Part shown: piece by piece, positions 1 to 8,452 of the stretch
Layout: each line of letters opens with the position of its first letter
How positions within the stretch are numbered: the first letter of the stretch is position 1
Origin: DATAPE01 sp034667545
GTDB lineage: Bacteria; Actinomycetota; CADDZG01; WHSQ01
Reading direction: 5' to 3'
Assembly: GCA_034667545.1 (NCBI GenBank)
Contig: JAXDJR010000015.1
Span: forward strand, 1 to 64,000
Length of the DNA: 64,000 bases
Notes under the pieces: generated by a model
What the model saw: only the letters and a program-made list of their open reading frames with translations
Told to the model about the DNA's origin: nothing
Databases searched by the model: none
Program-made: the position numbers and the translations under genes

Positions 1-369
1 TTGACTCTCGGTCCCAAGACATGCTCTCAGCCGTCCCCCCTCAAAGTCCGTAGGCCCGGCTTCGTCGACGTGACAGCGGTTGTGAACGGTGGCAGTGCTA
101 GAGCCGTCGTGATGCAGGGTCGTCCATTTCCAGCAAACGCCGATATCAAGATGGCCTGGAGGTTGACGGGGTCAGGGCCCTTGCATCTCTTCGCTACTGG
201 AGGTCCGGAGGAGGTCAATCCGCGGCAACTCAGAAAACACCTCTTTCCGGGATTGGAGGGCCTAGGCGACGAATGGGGCAGTGTCCTTAAGTTCCCAACC
301 CCTGGCTGCTACGTAGTGCACGCGCAGCGCACAGGCACCAGCGCTTACATCAAGATCCTCATTCAGTGA
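1..369 (+). CDS. Probable exported hypothetical protein, 5' end likely outside the window
   Basis: The frame is open from base 1 (TTG) to TGA at 367-369, 122 residues. The C-terminal half contains a stretch ending in FPTPGCYVVHAQRTG followed by a short beta strand; an 'FPxxGCW/Y' beta-strand ending of this kind is common in secreted hypothetical proteins of Gram-positive bacteria, where it closes a small beta-sandwich. No signal peptide is present in the visible part, so I think the true start and export signal lie upstream and the window cuts the gene. No enzymatic motif is recognisable. Nothing downstream appears co-transcribed. The function is unknown. Confidence 0.5.
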   Translation: MTLGPKTCSQPSPLKVRRPGFVDVTAVVNGGSARAVVMQGRPFPANADIKMAWRLTGSGPLHLFATGGPEEVNPRQLRKHLFPGLEGLGDEWGSVLKFPTPGCYVVHAQRTGTSAYIKILIQ

Positions 370-412
370 TCGCAGCCCTCTGCGCCTCAGCGTTTCAGTT
401 TGGTAGAGGCCG

Positions 413-544
413 TCAGGTAATCCCGCTCAAACCCGCACACTCGATCCCGTCCCGGTTGCCGATATCAACGTAGGCGGTCCTGGCTCCGTCTGGCGACCAT
501 CCACTACGGCCGGAAGGGACGACCTTGGTCTTCGTCGGGGTGCC
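413..544 (-). pseudogene. Remnant of a TolB/PD40-type beta-propeller protein
   Basis: A 43-residue open stretch between two in-frame stops on the minus strand contains GWSPDGARTAYVD followed by GNRDGIECAG. WSPDG-x-x-IAYV is the hallmark of a PD40 (TolB-like) propeller blade. There is no start codon and no second blade, so this is at most a decayed fragment. It lies in a stretch with no intact gene. The call rests on one motif and could be chance. Confidence 0.3.
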
Positions 545-1659
545 TCAATCATGAATGTGACAGCGATTGGGCAGGATTGAGAGGAGACTGGAGCGATCCC
601 ACGCTCGCGGCGAGACGTTGGCTCGACTGTCGCGAAAGGTTGGGCAGATCGCCATGGCTTTCAGACTCGCCTTGGTCACTGATGCGCTACACAGGCGAGT
701 TGAGCTTGATGAGCCTGTCTCCTGTTGATCTCTTGGAATGTGAGGTGGCGGGAGCTGATCCTTGGACACTCCTCACCGTTGCCGGTAAAGCAGACTGATT
801 GCATCAGTGTGGCGGCCCCACGAAATCGAGAAGTTCCAGCATCCCGCAACGGGGACATCTACGATCGACGGGTATATCGGACCTGGCCCGGAGTCGGCTT
901 GCTCTAAGAAGTGAACCACACGGTGGCCTCGTTCAAGTCGGCCCACAAGCACGAGAGAGCGGCCGTGGCGCGCAAGCTTCACCATCCAGAGAACCCTTAT
1001 TAGCTGGATTGCTGGGGTGTCCTGCCCGGAGCGGATAACCGAACAAGATCCCGACGACATCGCGGTGACGCGAAAGGGCAAACGGTTATCCCCTCGGGGG
1101 TTTCGCCACCACCGTCCAACGAGGTAAGCGTCCGATCTTCAGAGTGGCTCCGTCGCAACCGCCTTTGACCTGGCGGGGTGTTGGTCCTGGAGATGGCGTA
1201 AGCCTCGAGTCGTGAGGATGCCTTCGAGCTGGTTCCCGAAGGCGAGGGATGACACGACACCGTCAGCACTGCCAACGACACCACCAACGGAAAGATCGTA
1301 TGCCGGTGGGCATTGGCAGACCGGACGGGCATGTCATGGCGGCAGTCGCAAGGCTGCCTAACTGCCATTGGTGGGCTCCCCCGCGTTGACGCAATGGTCC
1401 AGCCTTCACCTTAAGAATCCTTGCGCGAGTAAGCACGCTAACCGCGTGTGGATGCCGTGATCATCTTCGACCCTGAACCCGCTCCAAACAAGAGATCTAT
1501 CGCGCGTTCGGGTTCGCACTTCTTGCTAAATCATCACCTGCTCTGGCTCCGTAGGAGATCCGCGCGCGCATCGCGATTTGCGTACTTTGCACCCCTGAAA
1601 TTCTTTGTCTCTCAGGCACAGCGCGCTCGGCATGGTGACCTTTTGGTGACCAAGGGCCA
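545..1659. other. Gene-poor stretch upstream of tRNA-Met
   Basis: Several short open frames occur on both strands, but none carries a recognisable domain, a good ribosome-binding site or plausible composition; many are rich in Arg/Ser/Pro as expected of out-of-frame high-GC DNA. No RNA family was recognised. Together with the propeller remnant just before it, the stretch looks like decayed coding DNA beside a tRNA gene, but no integrase or duplicated tRNA 3' end was found. Confidence 0.5.
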
Positions 1660-1698
1660 TTTTCGGCGATTTTCGAGAGCCCGCGAGCGCGCCGAAAA
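1660..1698 (-). terminator. 9-bp inverted repeat downstream of tRNA-Met, possible terminator
   Basis: TTTTCGGCG at 1660-1668 is perfectly repeated in inverse as CGCCGAAAA at 1690-1698, with a 21-nt loop that itself contains GC-rich complementary parts. It starts 29 nt beyond the 3' end of the minus-strand tRNA-Met, and the stem ends in AAAA/TTTT. The position suggests a terminator for the tRNA transcript; the long loop makes this uncertain. Confidence 0.35.
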
Positions 1699-1727
1699 GG
1701 GGCTCTGACCTGGGGAAACGCCTTCGT

Positions 1728-1800
1728 GGGGGCGGCTGGACTCGAACCAGCGACCAACGGATTATGAGTCCGCCGCTCTGACCAACTGAGCTACGCCCCC
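1728..1800 (-). tRNA. tRNA-Met (anticodon CAT)
   Basis: A 73-nt cloverleaf on the minus strand: the 7-bp acceptor stem is GGGGGCG/CGCCCCC, the D arm contains GCTCAGTTGGTCAGAGC, the anticodon loop is CTCATAA (CAT), and the T arm contains GGTTCGAGTCC. The anticodon stem lacks the three consecutive G-C pairs typical of initiator tRNA and base 1 pairs with 72, so the elongator species is most likely. tRNA-Ile with lysidine (also CAT) cannot be excluded by eye. CCA is not encoded. Confidence 0.95.
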
Positions 1801-2018
1801 AATGTGGAGCCCTCATTCTTCCAGGCTCTTGGCGGATGGTGCACTCAGAGCTCCGCCTATCACTGCCACGAAGATTCGGCCCGTTGATCACGAAGAGCAG
1901 TCCACTGCGGAAGGAAGGCACCCGGCTGCGGGTCGTCTTGGGCCACCGCGTCGCTATCCTTGGCTGGTCGAGGGCACTTGTGCCTCCTCCACGAGAGCCC
2001 AAGAGAGGACGAACGGTT

Positions 2019-3002
2019 TTGGATGTAGCAGTCAGGCCAACCCGAAAGCCACCAGCTGGCAATGGTGCGGTCATCTCCATAACAGGCCTCACCAAGGTCT
2101 ATCCCGGGGGCCTGATCGCAGTGGAGGACCTTGACCTCGCAGTCCACGAGGGAGAGATCTTCGGCCTTCTGGGCCCGAACGGTGCAGGGAAGACCACGAC
2201 GGTGGGGATGCTGACTTCTCGGGTGATTCCGACCCGGGGAGGCGCCGAGATAGGCGGTGTCGACATCGTGGCCCACCCCACCTTGGCAAAACAGTTGATA
2301 GGCGTCGTCTCGCAATCCAACACACTGGATCGGAGTTTGAGCGTTCGGGACAATCTCTACTTCCATGGCCGCTATTTCGGAATGTCGGCTCGGGCCGCGC
2401 ATTCGGCGGCGGACGAGACTCTCGAGAAATTCCGGCTTGCCGATCGGGCCGCGGCGGACGTGTCCGAGCTCTCCGGAGGGATGGCGCAACGTTTGATGGT
2501 CGCGAGAGCCATCCTGCACCGTCCGCGCATCCTCTTTCTCGACGAGCCCACCGCCGGGCTCGATCCCCAAAGCCGGCTTGCTCTGTGGGAGATCCTCGAC
2601 GAGTTGCACGACGCCGGGGAGACCATCTTGTTGACCACTCATTACATGGAAGAAGCCGACAAGCTCTGCGATCGGCTGGCGATCATGGACCACGGACACC
2701 TGCTTGCGCTGGACACCCCCATCAATCTCAAGCGATCCATCGACGCCGACACGCAGGTCAAGGTCACCGCCGAAGGTGACCTTGCGGCCCTCGCCCAGCA
2801 CCTGGGAACGCTCTCTGGCGTCACCGATGCCCGCGTGGTTGAGGATGTTGTGAACGTCACGGCGAAGGGGCGCAAGGGGTTGCTCCCTTCGATCCTGGAT
2901 CACGCCGAGGCGGGGGGCTTCACCATTACGGATCTGTCGGCCTCAGAACCGACACTCGAAACAGTGTTCATCCGGCTGACTGGAAAGGATCTTCGGGAAT
3001 GA
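2019..3002 (+). CDS. ABC transporter ATP-binding protein, DrrA-like
   Basis: This is the nucleotide-binding subunit of an ABC-2 exporter of the DrrA/daunorubicin-resistance type (327 aa from this start). Visible motifs are Walker A GPNGAGKTT near residues 52-60, the signature ELSGGM near 150, Walker B ILFLDEPTAGLD, the H-loop histidine in LLTTHYMEEAD, and a C-terminal extension of about 90 residues usual for DrrA. The frame is open back to 1836, but the first 60 extra codons look non-coding; TTG at 2019 lies about 9 nt after an AGAGAGGA ribosome site and gives the family length. It overlaps the permease gene by 4 nt (ATGA), so the two form an operon. The substrate is unknown; family members export antibiotics or lipids. 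Confidence 0.9.
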   Translation: MDVAVRPTRKPPAGNGAVISITGLTKVYPGGLIAVEDLDLAVHEGEIFGLLGPNGAGKTTTVGMLTSRVIPTRGGAEIGGVDIVAHPTLAKQLIGVVSQSNTLDRSLSVRDNLYFHGRYFGMSARAAHSAADETLEKFRLADRAAADVSELSGGMAQRLMVARAILHRPRILFLDEPTAGLDPQSRLALWEILDELHDAGETILLTTHYMEEADKLCDRLAIMDHGHLLALDTPINLKRSIDADTQVKVTAEGDLAALAQHLGTLSGVTDARVVEDVVNVTAKGRKGLLPSILDHAEAGGFTITDLSASEPTLETVFIRLTGKDLRE

Positions 3003-3829
3003 TCGAAACGACCGAGCTCGCTTTTCTACGACCCGTAAGACAGGCGTCCATCACCGCTTTCGGCGCACTCGTCCTTCGCGATCTGGTCGTCCTGCGAAAG
3101 GGCTTGGGTGTTTTCGTCATCCGTACGATCATGCAGCCACTTCTCTTCGTTTTCGTCTTCACCTATGTCTTTCCGAAGATCGGTCAGGGCATCGGAGGTG
3201 CTAGTGGCGCAGCTCAGTTCTCGAGCCTTCTCGTGCCCGGTGTGGTTGCGATCGCTTGCATCTTTCAGGGCATCCAAGCAGTAGCGCTGCCGTTGGTACA
3301 GGAGTTCAGCTACACACGCGAGATCGAGGACCGCGTCATGGCGCCGTTACCGGTGTGGGCCGTAGCCGCGGAGAAGATAGTGGCCGGCGCGTTGCAAGGC
3401 GTGATCGCTGGAGCGATCGTCTTCCCGCTCGCACTGGTGATACCTACGACCGTGGTTCACCTGAACGTCCGGTGGTTCGAGCTCCTAACCTTTCTTCCAC
3501 TGGCCGCGATCGTCGGAGCGTCCCTGGGCCTCTCAATTGGCACGCGCGTGAAGCCGCAGCAGGTTCCTCTGTTGTTCAGCATCATCGTTCTGCCCCTCAC
3601 GTTTCTCGGAGCGACTTATTACCCCTGGGCGAAACTGACACCGATCCTGTGGCTGAAGTATGTGGTTTTGGTGAACCCGCTCGTGTACATGAGTGAGGCC
3701 TTCCGTACGGCGCTGACCCCACAGATCCCGCACATGCCCACAGGGGTTATCTACCTTGCGCTGGTCCTGTTCTGCGTCGGCCTGACCTGGCTAGGCGTCG
3801 ATGGATTCAAGCGCAGAGTGCTCGCCTAG
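2999..3829 (+). CDS. ABC-2 type permease, DrrB-like
   Basis: The 276-residue membrane subunit pairs with the ATPase just upstream, with which it shares the ATGA overlap. About six hydrophobic segments are visible, beginning after residue 35 (IMQPLLFVFVFTYVF), and the centre carries the ABC2_membrane arrangement of long helices interrupted by a loop containing EIEDRVMAPLP, which resembles the conserved ERE/EIxD-MAP motif of DrrB-type permeases. The last segment ends in a short basic tail. Its stop lies 7 nt from the end of the convergent regulator gene. The transported molecule cannot be told from sequence. Confidence 0.9.
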   Translation: MIETTELAFLRPVRQASITAFGALVLRDLVVLRKGLGVFVIRTIMQPLLFVFVFTYVFPKIGQGIGGASGAAQFSSLLVPGVVAIACIFQGIQAVALPLVQEFSYTREIEDRVMAPLPVWAVAAEKIVAGALQGVIAGAIVFPLALVIPTTVVHLNVRWFELLTFLPLAAIVGASLGLSIGTRVKPQQVPLLFSIIVLPLTFLGATYYPWAKLTPILWLKYVVLVNPLVYMSEAFRTALTPQIPHMPTGVIYLALVLFCVGLTWLGVDGFKRRVLA

Positions 3830-3836
3830 CTGATAC

Positions 3837-4313
3837 TCAGGAGTCTTCTTTCCGGCGCCGGCCGGTCGCCTTAGACCGGAGCTTTTCAAGCACGCCCGGG
3901 GGATTGACCCCACCGATAAGGCCTAGAGCTTCCACATCGCCAGAGCGCAAAGTGACAACATCCGTGATCAGATCGCCGCGTTCGGTGAGGACTTCATTGA
4001 TGTATTCGCTGACCCACTCCGCCTCCGAGGACAGCTGCGAAAGCTCATTGAGATCGATAACCAATTGCTCTCTACCCTCAGGATTCACCTGCTCGAGCAC
4101 CGCGGCCAACATCCTGTCCGGAGGAGTCGCATAGAAGGCAGCCAGCAGACAGAATCGATCTAGGGAGATGGAACGCTCTCCCCTCTCGTATCCGCCTACA
4201 GAAGACGGTTTGAACCGACCCGCAGAGCGCATCCAGACATCATCGAGAGTCAGCCCGCGCTCGAGGCGCGCTTTCCGCAGGATCTGACCAACAGCCTGTG
4301 CGAAGGTTTGCAT
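3837..4313 (-). CDS. BldD-like XRE transcriptional regulator with c-di-GMP-binding signature
   Basis: This is a 158-residue regulator with an N-terminal HTH_3 domain (residues about 8-70, with VGGYERGERSISLDRF matching the BldD recognition region) and a C-terminal domain. Streptomyces BldD binds a c-di-GMP tetramer through an RGD-x8-RQDD motif; here residues 112-126 read RGD, eight residues, then RSGD. The residues shown to contact ligand in BldD (Arg and Asp of RGD, first Arg and last Asp of RQDD) are all kept, while the middle QD is replaced by SG. ATG at 4311-4313 follows an AGGAAGAG ribosome site. It is divergent from the histidine kinase gene. Inference: a c-di-GMP-responsive repressor; its targets are unknown. 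Confidence 0.8.
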   Translation of the reverse strand: MQTFAQAVGQILRKARLERGLTLDDVWMRSAGRFKPSSVGGYERGERSISLDRFCLLAAFYATPPDRMLAAVLEQVNPEGREQLVIDLNELSQLSSEAEWVSEYINEVLTERGDLITDVVTLRSGDVEALGLIGGVNPPGVLEKLRSKATGRRRKEDS

Positions 4314-4535
4314 CGTTCTCTTCCTGTCGATGTCAGAAGAGATTATCGAGGGCTGGCCCGCAGAACCACGACAAACAGCCGTAGCTTGGGTACGGCTAAG
4401 GGCAGCCTAGAAGACCGCTCTCCGCGTTAGTCAATCTCGAAATACCCGTTCTTTTGGCCCGGCCACGGCCTCGCTCCCCGATACACTGGGTGCTCCGAAC
4501 GTCGATCATTGTTGGAAAGAGGTTGGCGAGAGCCG

Positions 4536-6101
4536 ATGAGCCCCCCACAGAAGATCGATCTCAGCGGAACCAGGTTCGGAGCGCCGGCCCGGATAAGAGA
4601 AGCCCTGAGGATAGTCACTCGATCCGTGAAACCAATCGTCGGTCCGGAAGGCAAGGTGCGGCTGTTTCTCCTGCCAGAGCGGGGAAGCCGGCCGATCCTC
4701 GCGGTCTCCGAGTCCAGCGAAGGCCTGCGCAAGGCTGTGGCGACGCGCTCATCAGCCTTGTCTAACCTCAAGCCAGTACGGGTGCATCTCGACCAGGTTT
4801 CTGGACGCACGGTGGCGGTACTCCCTCTCATCTCTCGAAGCGAGGCTCTCGGCGTGTTGGAAGTCGTTGGGCCTTCTGCAGCTGTCGACTCTTCGTGGAA
4901 GAGCTTGAGAGCCGTTGCCGACGAAGCGGGCCTGATCCTCAGGATGTTGCAAGAGGCGTCATCGTTGAGAACCCAGACCGAGTCGTCGCGCATGCTCGCA
5001 GACCTGGCTCGTGACCTCGTTAGAGCGAGATCCATCAGCGAGGCGGTTGAGGATGTAGCTCGGAGCATCTTTGAGAGATATCGAGTCCCCGTTGTGTCGT
5101 GGGCAGTACGAGCGGATCTGACCCGCCTCACCTTCCTATCCGCCCATGGCCTCTCATCTCCGGCATCGAACCGTCTCCAGACTGAGATGCGGATCATCAA
5201 GAGACTCAGTGCGACGGGACCCCAAGCGAAGGCTCAACTGCTGGATTCGATCGCAGAGAGCGCCGGCATCGCCCGAACGTCGATGATCGACGGCCGTGAC
5301 GCCCTCATCGTCATCGCAGCACAGTCATCGGAGATCGCAGCGACCGTGGCGCTGATTCAACCCCTGCTCAGGGATGTCCTTCGTCGCCTGGGGATCCTGG
5401 CACAAGCGGATCTCCACCACGAGCGCCTCGACCTTGGGATCTCGTGGACGGCCCATGAGTTGAGAGGCCCCCTCACAGGAACGCGCGCGGTCATCGACCT
5501 CCTTCTTCAAACCGCCGACGAAGAAAGCCGGACCCAGCATCTGCTCAAACGGTCGAGGGAGGACCTCGACAGGATGTCGGCTCTCGTCGATGGAGCATTA
5601 AGGGTGACGATGGCCGACGAGTCTGTGGCTCACCGCCCAACTCCCCTGATGCGAGTCGTGCGAGATGCCATCAACATCTGTCGAGCGGAACGCTCGACCA
5701 CCGAGATCCTGCTGCGGAGCGAGGCGGAGGTCGTGCTTCAAGCCGACGCTCCACAGCTAACTGGGGCCATAGCGAACGTGGTTCGCAACTCTCTGTGGCA
5801 CGCTCCTCCGGGCTCCTCGGTGGAGATCGACGTGGTCGTTCGAGGCGCCAACGTTCAACTCCGGGTGACCGACCAGGGACCTCGTGTGTCGGGGGTAGAC
5901 AAAGAGATGATCTTCGATCCCTTCGGTCGGGGCGAATCCCCACGAGCGGTGGGGCGTGGCAAGGGCCTGGGACTATTCATCGCACGCCGGGTCATAGAGG
6001 GTCATGGTGGGACAATCAAGGTTGGCTCCAGCTCGTCAGGGGCCATGTTCGTGATTGACCTACCAGTAGCCGAAGAGAGGAGACAGGCATCCGCGTCCTG
6101 A
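4536..6101 (+). CDS. Soluble sensor histidine kinase with GAF-like domains
   Basis: The protein is about 521 aa with no membrane segments. Two GAF-like regions (about residues 40-145 and 160-290) precede a HisKA dimerisation domain with the phospho-accepting histidine in WTAHELRGPLTG and an HATPase_c domain with an N box (NVVRNSLWHA), a G1-like box (VTDQGPRVSG) and a G2 box (GRGKGLGLFIARR). The start is uncertain: ATG 4536 (preceded by GGCGAGAG) gives MSPPQKID, whereas TTG 4509 would add nine residues. It overlaps the response regulator by 13 nt, so kinase and regulator are coupled. Pairing a HisKA-type kinase with a NarL-type regulator is less usual than HisKA_3. Confidence 0.88.
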   Translation: MSPPQKIDLSGTRFGAPARIREALRIVTRSVKPIVGPEGKVRLFLLPERGSRPILAVSESSEGLRKAVATRSSALSNLKPVRVHLDQVSGRTVAVLPLISRSEALGVLEVVGPSAAVDSSWKSLRAVADEAGLILRMLQEASSLRTQTESSRMLADLARDLVRARSISEAVEDVARSIFERYRVPVVSWAVRADLTRLTFLSAHGLSSPASNRLQTEMRIIKRLSATGPQAKAQLLDSIAESAGIARTSMIDGRDALIVIAAQSSEIAATVALIQPLLRDVLRRLGILAQADLHHERLDLGISWTAHELRGPLTGTRAVIDLLLQTADEESRTQHLLKRSREDLDRMSALVDGALRVTMADESVAHRPTPLMRVVRDAINICRAERSTTEILLRSEAEVVLQADAPQLTGAIANVVRNSLWHAPPGSSVEIDVVVRGANVQLRVTDQGPRVSGVDKEMIFDPFGRGESPRAVGRGKGLGLFIARRVIEGHGGTIKVGSSSSGAMFVIDLPVAEERRQASAS

Positions 6102-6733
6102 TCGTCGACGATCACAAATTGTTCGCTGAAGCGATCCGCTCGAGTCTCGAAGCCCTGGGGATGGAAATCCTGGAGCTAACGCAAACCGGGGAAGAAGCGG
6201 TCGCTGCAGCACATCAGCAGCCAGACCTCGTGTTGGTAGACCTTGGTTTGCCGGATATGCACGGGGTGGAGGTTGGCAAGGCGATCCTTGCCCAATGCCC
6301 TTCTGCCACAGTGCTGGCCGTGACATCGATCATGGATCCTGCCGTGGTTCGGGAAGTTATGCGCGCGGGCTTTCATGGTTACCTCACCAAGAACACCCCG
6401 CTCGATCAATTCATCAAGTCGATCGAAGCCGCTCTCTCGGGGCAGATGGTCATCCCCCAACATCTCGCAAGCAGGGCCGCCGGACAGCGAACCAAGGAGC
6501 AGCAGGAAACCGACCTATTGGTCCGGCAGCTGACCCCTCGCGAGCTCGAGATCCTGACGTTGTTGGCTCAGGGCAAGTCGGGGGGAACGATGGCATCGGA
6601 GCTTTCGATAAGCGCGAACACCATCCGAAGCCATATCCAGAACATCCTCACGAAGCTGCAGGTCCATTCCCGACTCGAGGCGGCCACCTTCGCAGTCAAG
6701 CACGGGATCGTGCAGGTAGAGGGGACGGGTTAA
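6089..6733 (+). CDS. NarL/FixJ-family response regulator, apparent ATC start
   Basis: The protein is 214 aa: a receiver domain (acidic pair in VLIVDDH, phospho-acceptor Asp in LVLVDLGLPDMHG, conserved Lys in HGYLTKN) followed by a LuxR-type HTH (LTPRELEILTLLAQG and NTIRSHIQNILTKL). The receiver must begin at or before the codons for RVLIVDD, but no ATG, GTG or TTG exists between the upstream stop and that point; the first canonical one (TTG 6119) would remove the active-site aspartates. ATC at 6089 sits exactly 6 nt after GAGGAG (6077-6082), so I take it as the start. The paired kinase gene ends inside this reading frame. Confidence 0.88.
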   Translation: MRVLIVDDHKLFAEAIRSSLEALGMEILELTQTGEEAVAAAHQQPDLVLVDLGLPDMHGVEVGKAILAQCPSATVLAVTSIMDPAVVREVMRAGFHGYLTKNTPLDQFIKSIEAALSGQMVIPQHLASRAAGQRTKEQQETDLLVRQLTPRELEILTLLAQGKSGGTMASELSISANTIRSHIQNILTKLQVHSRLEAATFAVKHGIVQVEGTG

Positions 6734-6789
6734 CTCCGCGGGCTCTGCCCGGGCTCGCCTTTAGGAATGAGGCTGGCCCCCAAATGACT

Positions 6790-6817
6790 TCGGGCCGCCC
6801 CCAGGGGAGCGGCCCGA
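6790..6817. terminator. GC-rich hairpin between convergent genes
   Basis: TCGGGCCGC (6790-6798) and GCGGCCCGA (6809-6817) form a perfect 9-bp stem with a 10-nt loop. It lies between the end of the response regulator (6733) and the end of the convergent LPXTG gene (6841), so it could stop transcription from either side. There is no T-tract, which is common for high-GC actinobacterial terminators. Confidence 0.45.
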
Positions 6818-6840
6818 CAGATCAGAAGTTGAGAAGCTTC

Positions 6841-7146
6841 CTACGAAGAGATACTTCCTGGCCTCGACTTACGGAAGAGAGTCAGTCCAGCTCCGAAGGT
6901 CAGTAAACCGATCCCAAGAAACAGGATGACGTCCGCACCCGTGAAGGGCAGTGTGCCGGCTGGAGCCTGGTGGATGGAAGCAGCGTGCACAACCGGACCT
7001 GCCGGCGGTCGGTTCAGCTTCTTACCCTTGACGATTGGGGGCCCTGCTGGCTTGGAGCCCGCGGCATACGAGACGCCCACCATGGAGGCGAGAGCTAACA
7101 GGACGCCCGCCACCACCAAGATACTTTTGAAACGGCCCAAGGCCAT
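6841..7146 (-). CDS. Small sortase-anchored (LPXTG) surface protein
   Basis: The 101-residue protein has a signal peptide (basic MALGRFK, hydrophobic core to about residue 25, cleavage plausible after VSYA at 28), a short Pro/Ala/Lys-rich mature part of some 37 residues, and a textbook cell-wall sorting signal: LPFTG at 66-70, a hydrophobic stretch of about 20 residues, then RKSR. Sortase would cut between Thr and Gly and join it to peptidoglycan or pilin. ATG at 7144-7146 follows an AGAGGAGGAACCGTC leader; an upstream in-frame extension to 7251 is rejected. No sortase gene is in the window. With almost no folded domain it may be a spacer, a pilus tip or a wall-tethered peptide. Confidence 0.8.
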   Translation of the reverse strand: MALGRFKSILVVAGVLLALASMVGVSYAAGSKPAGPPIVKGKKLNRPPAGPVVHAASIHQAPAGTLPFTGADVILFLGIGLLTFGAGLTLFRKSRPGSISS

Positions 7147-7329
7147 GACGGTTCCTCCTCTATAACGGCTATTAGTCACAGGATGGGGCCACTGGACCAC
7201 CCCTGCCTGCGCGTTTGAGCGTATCTTGCCACTTGACGGGCATGAGGCCATGACATTTCCCCATATATTCGGTGCTTGCTTGCCTGTTTTGTCAGGAGAT
7301 GACCCAACCGGCGCCCGGAGGGGCAGTTT

Positions 7330-8412
7330 TCAGCCGCCTCCCAGTTCGACCAGCTGACGGCGCCACACCGCCGTTACGTTTCCCCAGGACATGTCTGAGT
7401 TGACGATGGCAGACCCTCTCTCCGACACCGCCGGCGCCTCCGAGGACACCAGCCGATCCAGGCCCGCCGCGAGGCTTGCCGGAGAAGGATCGGAGAGAAA
7501 CGCTCCTCCCTTCGAGGCCAGGTAACGTCCCAGAGGATAGGTCGTGGTCAGGGTGGGAACGCCAACCGAAACCGCTTCCGCCACCGAGTTGCCAAAACCC
7601 TCCCAGCGGGAGGGGTAGACAAAGCCGCTGGCAGCAGCGAGCAGGTCCCACTTCTCCCTTCCGTACACCGGCGCTTCGATGGTGACCTCGGCCCCCAAAC
7701 CGAGTCTGCCGATGAGGGCCGCGACGGCTTTCTTTCGCCCTCGCCAGTCGGGGCCGACCAGCCGCAGGATCGGCCGTGACCCCGGTCCCATCTGGGCGAC
7801 GCCATGCAGGAGGAGATCAAGGCCCTTGTGCTCGGGGTCGAAACGGCCCATCCACAGGACGTATCCGCCGCTCCCCCCATCCCAGCGCACGCCTTCGGGG
7901 GGCTCGACACCATTGGGGGCCACCAGCCACGGGCCGGTGTAGCCCAAGTTCTGCATGTCGTCGCGTTCTGAATCGAAGAACAGGTGCATCGCGCGAGCGC
8001 CTTGAACCAGGCTTCTTTCGAAAGCGACCCACCAGGCAAGCTTGAAAAGCCTCTTCCGGCGAACGATGTGGGGGTCGTAAGCACCACGCGGAGCCAGAAT
8101 GTAAGGGACGTTCGCGCGTCTGGCGACCGCCCCAGCGGCGACATTGTGAACGACCCAGGCGGAATGAAAGATGGCAAGGTCGGCTCCCTCGAAGACCTCG
8201 CGCAGCTTCAGTGGAACTCTTGCCCTCCGAACGCCGACATGATCTATCTGCTCCCAGACGACTGCGGGGTCCCGATCTCTGCTGTCACCCTCGCCAAATG
8301 CGATGGACACCTCGAGGCCAGAAGTCGCCAGGCCATGGGCCAAACGGCGCACGGCGCCGGTCATGCCCCCGTCGCCGACAACTGCGCGGGGGTAGTAGAA
8401 GACGATCCTCAT
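7330..8412 (-). CDS. Glycosyltransferase family 4 (GT-B) enzyme
   Basis: A 360-residue GT4 glycosyltransferase, cytoplasmic or membrane-associated. The N-terminal half has the Gly-rich donor-side loop region GDGGMTGAVRRLA typical of 'G-G' GT4 enzymes, and the C-terminal half carries YVLWMGRFDPEHKGLDLLL and the EX7E-type region PSRWEGFGNSVAEAV that holds the nucleotide-sugar. It probably adds one sugar to the lipid-linked repeat unit. It lies 40 nt downstream of the epimerase gene on the same strand, consistent with one transcript. The sugar is not predictable. Confidence 0.88.
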   Translation of the reverse strand: MRIVFYYPRAVVGDGGMTGAVRRLAHGLATSGLEVSIAFGEGDSRDRDPAVVWEQIDHVGVRRARVPLKLREVFEGADLAIFHSAWVVHNVAAGAVARRANVPYILAPRGAYDPHIVRRKRLFKLAWWVAFERSLVQGARAMHLFFDSERDDMQNLGYTGPWLVAPNGVEPPEGVRWDGGSGGYVLWMGRFDPEHKGLDLLLHGVAQMGPGSRPILRLVGPDWRGRKKAVAALIGRLGLGAEVTIEAPVYGREKWDLLAAASGFVYPSRWEGFGNSVAEAVSVGVPTLTTTYPLGRYLASKGGAFLSDPSPASLAAGLDRLVSSEAPAVSERGSAIVNSDMSWGNVTAVWRRQLVELGGG

Positions 8413-8452
8413 ATCGCCGCTGCCCTCACCAGTGAAGGCTACCGGCAGGAAG

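Noticed and set aside
1836..2018. In-frame N-terminal extension of the ABC ATPase
   Set aside because: No ribosome site, non-coding-like composition and longer than the family; TTG 2019 fits better.
1497..2095. Minus-strand frames over tRNA-Met carrying tRNA-derived peptides
   Set aside because: They read through a tRNA gene and have no domain.
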